From Methylosinus sporium (GTDB lineage: Bacteria > Pseudomonadota > Alphaproteobacteria > Rhizobiales > Beijerinckiaceae), in the NCBI RefSeq assembly GCF_003113265.1, contig NZ_PUIV01000007.1:62001-126000 (forward strand): a stretch of 64,000 nt of DNA. The letters are read 5' to 3'. Positions 59,361 to 64,000 of the stretch are shown here, piece by piece. Made by a program: the position numbers and the translations under genes. Numbering within the stretch: the first letter of the stretch is position 1; each line of letters begins with the position of its first letter. The notes under the pieces are model-generated. The model searched no databases and was not told the DNA's origin. It saw nothing but the letters and a program-made list of their open reading frames with translations.

Positions 59361-61322
59361 CTATCGGCCTTTGTCCGCGAGCTGCGGAAGATTTGCGAAA
59401 AACGCGAGCGATTCGGGATTGGAGAGCGCGCCGACATTCTTCACCGGCCGTCCATGCACGATCTCCTTCACCGCGAGCTCGACGAGCTTGCCGGAGCGCG
59501 TATGCGGCAGATCGGGCGCCGCGATGATGACCGACGGCACATGGCGCGGCGACGCTTTCTCGAACAATTCGCGCTTGATCCGCGCGGCGAGCGCGTCGTC
59601 CAGCTCGGCGCTTTCGCGTGTCTTCACGAACAGCACGATGCGCGTCGTGCCTTCCCACTCTTGATCGATGGCGAGCGATTCGAGAATCTCCGGCAGGCGC
59701 TCGACGATATTGTAGATATCCGCCGTGCCGATGCGCACGCCTTGCGGATTGAGCGTCGCGTCCGAGCGGCCATGGATGAGGAATCCCTTGTGCTCCGTCT
59801 CTGTGGCGAAATCGCCATGGCGCCAAATGCCGGGATGTTCGGAAAAGTAAGCCTTGCGATATTTCTCGCCGTCGGCGTCGTTCCAGAAATAGATCGGCAT
59901 GGAGGGGAAGGGCTGCGTGCAGACGAGCTCGCCCTCATGGCCGGTGACGCGCTTGCCCTCCTCGTCCCACACTTGCACGGCCATGCCGAGGCCCGCGCAT
60001 TGAATCTCGCCGCGATAGACCGGGCTCCATGGATTGCCGCCGACGAAGCAGGAGACGATGTCGGTGCCGCCGCTTATCGAGGCGAGCTGCACATCTTCCT
60101 TGAAGTCGCGATAGACATAATCGAAGCTGTCGGGCAGCAGCGGCGAGCCGGTGGAGGCAATGCTGCGCACGGCGGAGAGATCATGGCTCTCGCGCGGCTT
60201 CAGCCCTTGCTTCTCGATCTGCTTCAGATAGCCGGCCGAGGTGCCGAAGAAGGTCGCCTTCTCCTCGGCGGCGAAGTCGAGAAGGATCGCGCCATCCTCG
60301 CCGGCGTTGAAGAAGCCGTCATAGAGCAGCAGCGTCGCCTCGCTGGCGAGGCCGCTCGCCAGCCAGTTCCACATCATCCAGCCGGTGGAGGTGGCGTAGA
60401 AGAAGCGGTCGCCGGGCTTGATGTCGCTTTGTAGGCGATGCTCCTTCAAATGCTGCAGCAGCGTTCCGCCGGCGCCATGCACGATGCATTTGGGCGCGCC
60501 CGTCGTGCCGGAGGAGAACATGATGTAGAGCGGATGGTCGAAAGGCAGGCGCTCATAGCGCAGCGCCGCGCCCTCATGCGCGACGATCGCTTGCGGCCAG
60601 AGCTGCGCGTCGGCGAGTCCGTCGAGCGAGGGCGATGCGCTCGTGTAAGGGACCAGCAGGATTTTCTGCACGCTCGGCAGCTTGCCGGCGATCTCGCGAA
60701 TATTATCGGCGCGGTCGAGCGTTTTGCCCTTGTAGAAATAGCCGTTCACCGCGATGAGGATGCGCGGCGCGATCTGGCCGAAGCGATCGAGCACGCTCTG
60801 CACGCCGAACTCCGGCGCGCAGGAGGACCAGACGGCGCCGAGCGAAGCGGCCGCCAACATGCCGATGATCGCCTCCGGCCCATTGTGGATATAGGCGGCG
60901 ATGCGGTCGCCGGGCGCGACGCCCTGCGCGCGGAAATAAGCGGCGAGCGCGGCCGCCTCAGCGACGATCTCGCCGAAGGAGAGCCGGCGCTCGACCTTGT
61001 CCTCGCCCCGGAAGACGATGGCCTCGGTCTCGGCTGGGCGCGGGCGCAGCAGATTTTCCGCGAAATTCAGCCGGGCGTCGGGAAACCAGCGCGCGCCGGG
61101 CATTTTGTCGGCGTCGATGAGAATGCGCTCGCCCTTCTCGCCGATAACGCCGCAGAAGTCCCAGATCGCCGACCAGAATTGCGGCGAGCTCGCGAGGCTC
61201 CAGCAGTAGAGCCCGTCATAGTCGAAGCTTTCGGCGAAGGGCTTCGTCGCTTCGATGGATCGCGCGAAGCGGGTAAGAATGGCGTTATTCTGGCGATCGA
61301 AATCTGGCTTCCAGATCGGCAT
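59361..61322 (-). CDS. aacS: Acetoacetyl-CoA synthetase
   Basis: Acetoacetate-CoA ligase, 653 residues, activating acetoacetate with ATP and CoA. AMP-binding motif MFSSGTTGAPKCIVHG, SISGGTDIVSCFVGG (characteristic of this ligase), HGDFATETEHKGFLIHGRSDATLNPQG and a C-terminal lysine in RSGKLVELAVK. The ATG at 61322 gives the family start MPIWKPDFDRQN. It lies upstream of the VOC gene and adc in one direction, so adc-aacS may be one ketone-body unit. Seven bases separate its stop from the VOC start. Confidence 0.96.
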   Translation of the reverse strand: MPIWKPDFDRQNNAILTRFARSIEATKPFAESFDYDGLYCWSLASSPQFWSAIWDFCGVIGEKGERILIDADKMPGARWFPDARLNFAENLLRPRPAETEAIVFRGEDKVERRLSFGEIVAEAAALAAYFRAQGVAPGDRIAAYIHNGPEAIIGMLAAASLGAVWSSCAPEFGVQSVLDRFGQIAPRILIAVNGYFYKGKTLDRADNIREIAGKLPSVQKILLVPYTSASPSLDGLADAQLWPQAIVAHEGAALRYERLPFDHPLYIMFSSGTTGAPKCIVHGAGGTLLQHLKEHRLQSDIKPGDRFFYATSTGWMMWNWLASGLASEATLLLYDGFFNAGEDGAILLDFAAEEKATFFGTSAGYLKQIEKQGLKPRESHDLSAVRSIASTGSPLLPDSFDYVYRDFKEDVQLASISGGTDIVSCFVGGNPWSPVYRGEIQCAGLGMAVQVWDEEGKRVTGHEGELVCTQPFPSMPIYFWNDADGEKYRKAYFSEHPGIWRHGDFATETEHKGFLIHGRSDATLNPQGVRIGTADIYNIVERLPEILESLAIDQEWEGTTRIVLFVKTRESAELDDALAARIKRELFEKASPRHVPSVIIAAPDLPHTRSGKLVELAVKEIVHGRPVKNVGALSNPESLAFFANLPQLADKGR

Positions 61323-61563
61323 CGACTTGTCCTTCGGGCGCGCGGCGTGGAGCGTCCGCCAATTCATAGAGGCTCGCAAATCCGCGCGATAGGGGCTCGG
61401 CCTGCGTATTTTGGGCCGGGGGCCGGCGTGACGACAAGCTTTGGTTTCGGGCTTCGGCGCCGCTATGTTGGGCGCCGCGGCGGCTCATTCGGCATTTATT
61501 CATCTTGGCCGCGGCATTGTTCGAGCGCGTCGCCCCGACGCCTCGGCATGTAGAGGACAGATC

Positions 61564-61707
61564 ATGACCAAAAAGTTGATCGCGACTTTGGCTCTCGGCC
61601 TCGCCGTCGCCCTGGCTCCGCTGGCCGCCTCGGCCCATCCGCGGCCCCATCGGCACCACCATCAACATCATCACCATCACCACCACCATCATCATCACCA
61701 CCGTTGA
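61564..61707 (+). CDS. Secreted poly-histidine peptide
   Basis: A 47-residue precursor. The signal peptide is MTKKLIATLALGLAVALAPL, cleaved after ASA. The mature part is about 23 residues: HPRPHRHHHQ, a run of twelve His, then Arg; 17 of 23 are His. Such a peptide would bind Ni, Co, Zn or Cu in the periplasm. AGGAC precedes the ATG at 61564. No metal-transport gene is adjacent. The His codons alternate CAT and CAC, so the tract is not a simple triplet slippage run. It is too short to compare with a family. Confidence 0.7.
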   Translation: MTKKLIATLALGLAVALAPLAASAHPRPHRHHHQHHHHHHHHHHHHR

Positions 61708-61771
61708 CGATGGGCGACGCCGGGCCGCGCGCATTTTCGCGCCGCTCGGCGTCGGCGTTCATCACGCTTCG

Positions 61772-62134
61772 CTACTGCTGCGCTAGCGCCAATATGCGCG
61801 AGGTCAGCTCGTCCTGGTCATAGGGCTTGGCGAGGAAGGGCGCGCCGCAGAGCGGCTCCGGCAATTGCCGTTGCAGATAGCCCGACAAAACGAAGAAGGG
61901 CAGCTTTTTGGCGCGCAGCGCGTCGGCGACGCTGGCGCTGCTGGAGCCGCGCAGATTGGCGTCGAGGATCACGCCGTCTATCTCCTCGTCCTCGATCAGC
62001 TTCAACGCTTCGTCGACCGAGCTCGCGGTGCCGCCGATCTCATAACCGACCTCCTCGACGACGAAGCAGAGATCGGCCGCGATCGCCGGCTCGTCTTCGA
62101 CGACGAGAATGCGGATGGGTTCGTTACCGCTCAT
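61772..62134 (-). CDS. Single-domain response regulator
   Basis: A 120-residue receiver domain alone: RILVVEDEPAIAADL gives the acidic pocket, VILDANLRG the phosphoacceptor Asp, FVLSGYL the Thr/Ser position and FLAKPYD the lysine. No output domain, so it may act by phosphotransfer or protein binding. Its ATG directly abuts the stop of the HWE histidine kinase gene (no spacer), so they form one unit. Confidence 0.94.
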   Translation of the reverse strand: MSGNEPIRILVVEDEPAIAADLCFVVEEVGYEIGGTASSVDEALKLIEDEEIDGVILDANLRGSSSASVADALRAKKLPFFVLSGYLQRQLPEPLCGAPFLAKPYDQDELTSRILALAQQ

Positions 62135-64000
62135 CTAATCCTCTCCTTGCGCGGGCTCGATCACATTGTCGAGCGGCGCGCTCACCTTCCAGACGACGCC
62201 GCTCGGCGCATAATCGAGCGTCACCCGGCCGCCGAGCGCATGTTTGGCCATTTGCAGAATCACCATATGGCCGAAGCCGTGGCGCTTGGGCGCGACGACC
62301 GTCGGCCCGCCGCTCTCGCGCCATTCCATCTCGAAATGCGGCGCGCCGCCCTCGCTGCTCACGCCGAAGGCGATGCCGACCACGCCTTTGTCGTTGGAGA
62401 GCGCGCCATATTTGCCGGCGTTGGTGGCGAGCTCGTGCAGCGCCATGCCGATCGCCTGGCTCGCCGCCGGCTTCACCACCGTATCCGGCCCTTCGATACG
62501 AATGCGCGAGCCGAACAGATCGCGGAAGTGCGCGAGCTGCGAACGCGTCAGCGCGCGCAGCTCGACGCCGCGCCATTCGTTCTGCACCAGAAGATCATGG
62601 CTCGCGCCGAGCGCCGCTATGCGCTGGTCGAAATGCTGCGCGAAGGCGTGCGGAGAATCGCGCCGCGCCGTCTGTCGCGCTACGGCGCGCACGACGGTGA
62701 GGAGATTTTTGGCGCGATGCGTCACCTCGCGCAGCAGCAGCTCGACGCGCTCCTGCGCCTCCTTGCGCTCGGTGATGTCCTGAATCGTGCTGCGCAATCC
62801 GACGATGGCGCCGCGCTCGTCGCGCACCGCCTCGCCGCGAATGGTGACATGAATTGCGGCGCCGTCGGCGCGATGCGCGGGAAGATCGAACTCGAAGCCT
62901 TCGCCGGTGCGCAAGGTCTCGCGCGTCGCGGCGTCGAGCTTCTCCCAATCGCGCGGGGCGTAGAGCAGTCCCTTCTGCTCGGCGAAGCTCGGCGGCGGCG
63001 CATCGGGATCGAAGCCGAAGATGCGCGCGATATAGGGCGAGGCGCCGCCGCGATCGTCATGGCGGCCGCTCCAGCGCCAGCTGCCGATGCGGCCGAGCCG
63101 CTGCGCCTCGCGCAGCTCCGCCTCGGTGCGCCGCAGCGCCAGCTCGCGCACGCGGATCTCCTCGGCTCGCTCGCGCTCGGCCGCATAGGCGCGCGCGTCG
63201 GTCATGGAGGAGGCGATTTTGGCGGCGACGCGGTCGAGGAAATAGGCATAGGCCGCGTCGAGCCGCTTGAACGGATTGACGGCGGCGATCAGCGCCGCCG
63301 CGGCGCGGTCCTGGCCGAGCAGCACGATGGGAAACAGCACGGCCTCGTCCGCAGCGGCGGACCAGGGGCCGTAGGGCGTTTCCTCGCCGAAGCGCCCATC
63401 GACCGCGCGAATGGCGACGCGGCCGGGCGTGAGCCGCGCGACCTCGGCGAGACCCCAAATATCGCCGCGGACAGGATCGGGATCGCCGAGTCCGATGCGC
63501 AGCGGCGCGACGCGCCCGCCAGGACGCACGCCTGTCGCCGCCATCAGCTCCGCCTCGCCGCGGTCGTGGTCGAAGCGATAAATGGCCGAGAAGGGCAGGT
63601 CATAGCCATTCATGGCGAGCACGCTGGCGGCGAGGCGGCAGGCCTCGCCCTCGTCCTCGGCGCGGCTCAGCGCGGCGAGATCGCGCAAAGTGCGCAGCCG
63701 GCGCTCGCCGATCACCCGGTCGGTGGTCTCCACCACCGGGCAGAAGACGCCGCCCATGCCGCCGTCGTCGTCGTGGATCGGACTGTAGGAGAAGGTGAAA
63801 TAGCCCTCGTCGCGGCGGCCGTTGCGCATCATGTGCAGCTGCAGATCTTCCGAACGGGTCGGCAGTCCGTCGACGAGCGCGCCTTGCAGCATGGGGCCGA
63901 TCACGTCCCAGATTTCCGGCCACACCTCGCGCGCCGGCCGGCCGAGCGCGCGCGGATGCTTGTCGGCCAGCAGGCTGTGATAGGCGTCGTTATAGAGAAG
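62135..64000 (-). CDS. PAS/GAF-containing HWE histidine kinase (N-terminus outside window)
   Basis: A sensor kinase of at least 620 residues; the frame is open to the window edge and the visible start (LLYNDAYHSLLADKHPRALG) is already inside a PAS domain. It then has PAS (GYFTFSYSPIHDDDGG), GAF-like (about residues 110-260), a coiled coil, a second PAS-PAC (GRIGSWRW to STIQDITERKEAQ) and an HWE kinase core: phosphoacceptor His in REVTHRAKNLL, HELATNAGKYGALS and the WRE of MEWRESGGP. No membrane segment is visible. Partner of the response regulator that follows. Confidence 0.93.
   Translation of the reverse strand, partial: LLYNDAYHSLLADKHPRALGRPAREVWPEIWDVIGPMLQGALVDGLPTRSEDLQLHMMRNGRRDEGYFTFSYSPIHDDDGGMGGVFCPVVETTDRVIGERRLRTLRDLAALSRAEDEGEACRLAASVLAMNGYDLPFSAIYRFDHDRGEAELMAATGVRPGGRVAPLRIGLGDPDPVRGDIWGLAEVARLTPGRVAIRAVDGRFGEETPYGPWSAAADEAVLFPIVLLGQDRAAAALIAAVNPFKRLDAAYAYFLDRVAAKIASSMTDARAYAAERERAEEIRVRELALRRTEAELREAQRLGRIGSWRWSGRHDDRGGASPYIARIFGFDPDAPPPSFAEQKGLLYAPRDWEKLDAATRETLRTGEGFEFDLPAHRADGAAIHVTIRGEAVRDERGAIVGLRSTIQDITERKEAQERVELLLREVTHRAKNLLTVVRAVARQTARRDSPHAFAQHFDQRIAALGASHDLLVQNEWRGVELRALTRSQLAHFRDLFGSRIRIEGPDTVVKPAASQAIGMALHELATNAGKYGALSNDKGVVGIAFGVSSEGGAPHFEMEWRESGGPTVVAPKRHGFGHMVILQMAKHALGGRVTLDYAPSGVVWKVSAPLDNVIEPAQGED

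Noticed and set aside
61285-61734. Met/Val-rich frame opposite the poly-His gene
   Set aside because: Its Met/Val run is just the reverse complement of CAT/CAC codons; it has no ribosome-binding site and overlaps the aacS 5' end.

Overview
The window is a GC-rich, gene-dense chromosomal segment of an alphaproteobacterium. The order Hyphomicrobiales (Rhizobiales) is the best guess, and a Methylocystaceae-like genus is possible. The grounds are the mdh, rpsB-tsf, rplU-rpmA-obgE and ftsK-lolA blocks, an S2 protein with a long C-terminal extension, an Omp25/31-type porin, an HWE histidine kinase, and intergenic palindromes of the kind common in this order. No methane-oxidation gene is present, so the genus stays an inference. 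About 58 protein genes, one tRNA (Lys, CTT), no rRNA, no CRISPR array and no complete transposon or prophage were seen. Genes run off both ends: mdh on the left and a histidine kinase on the right.

Layout. 1-6.5 kb: mdh (partial), a YciI/EVE pair, an AT-rich HEPN-like gene, rpsB, tsf, a porin and a TetR regulator. 6.5-18.8 kb: a chemoreceptor, then a surface-polysaccharide locus. This has two methyltransferases and a double-domain GT2 glycosyltransferase on the minus strand, a divergent KpsT/KpsE-type export pair, and the dTDP-L-rhamnose operon rfbBCDA. 19-26 kb: an MFS pump, a Ste24-type M48 protease, an aromatic amino-acid pair (a tryptophanase/tyrosine phenol-lyase homologue followed by phenylalanine hydroxylase), ccdA with a coupled methyltransferase, and tRNA-Lys. 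26-31 kb: obgE, a GNAT, rpmA, rplU, a divergent ArsR/SDR pair, a FecI-size ECF sigma factor with a tiny coupled upstream ORF, and a DUF2946-like protein. 31-35 kb: rfbFGH for CDP-3,6-dideoxyhexose synthesis.

35-47 kb: ftsK, lolA, an alcohol dehydrogenase, a broken higA remnant, a dipeptide epimerase, the mlaEFD-lipoprotein lipid-transport operon, a [2Fe-2S] ferredoxin, a TrxR-type ferredoxin-NADP reductase and an O-methyltransferase. 47-54 kb: a Hint-domain secreted protein, a YDERG-repeat protein, a second DUF2946-like protein, an S24-type repressor with a perfect palindromic operator, a small membrane protein, bdhA-patatin and an Ala/Pro-rich membrane protein. 54-64 kb: a GGDEF-EAL enzyme, a LysR regulator, acetoacetate decarboxylase, a frameshifted VOC gene, acetoacetyl-CoA synthetase, a secreted poly-histidine peptide, and a single-domain response regulator beside an HWE histidine kinase.

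Functional themes. Two separate loci make deoxysugars (dTDP-rhamnose and a CDP-3,6-dideoxyhexose precursor) for a surface glycan whose export ATPase and chain-length protein are here but whose permease is not. bdhA, aacS and adc converge on acetoacetate, which suits polyhydroxybutyrate turnover with a drain to acetone. At least four families of intergenic palindromes are scattered through the window, and one lies at the truncated end of higA. I saw no clearly novel multi-gene system. The most interesting leads are the aromatic lyase/hydroxylase pair, the poly-His peptide, the coupled mini-ORF before the sigma factor, the S24 operator and the repeat-associated higA remnant.
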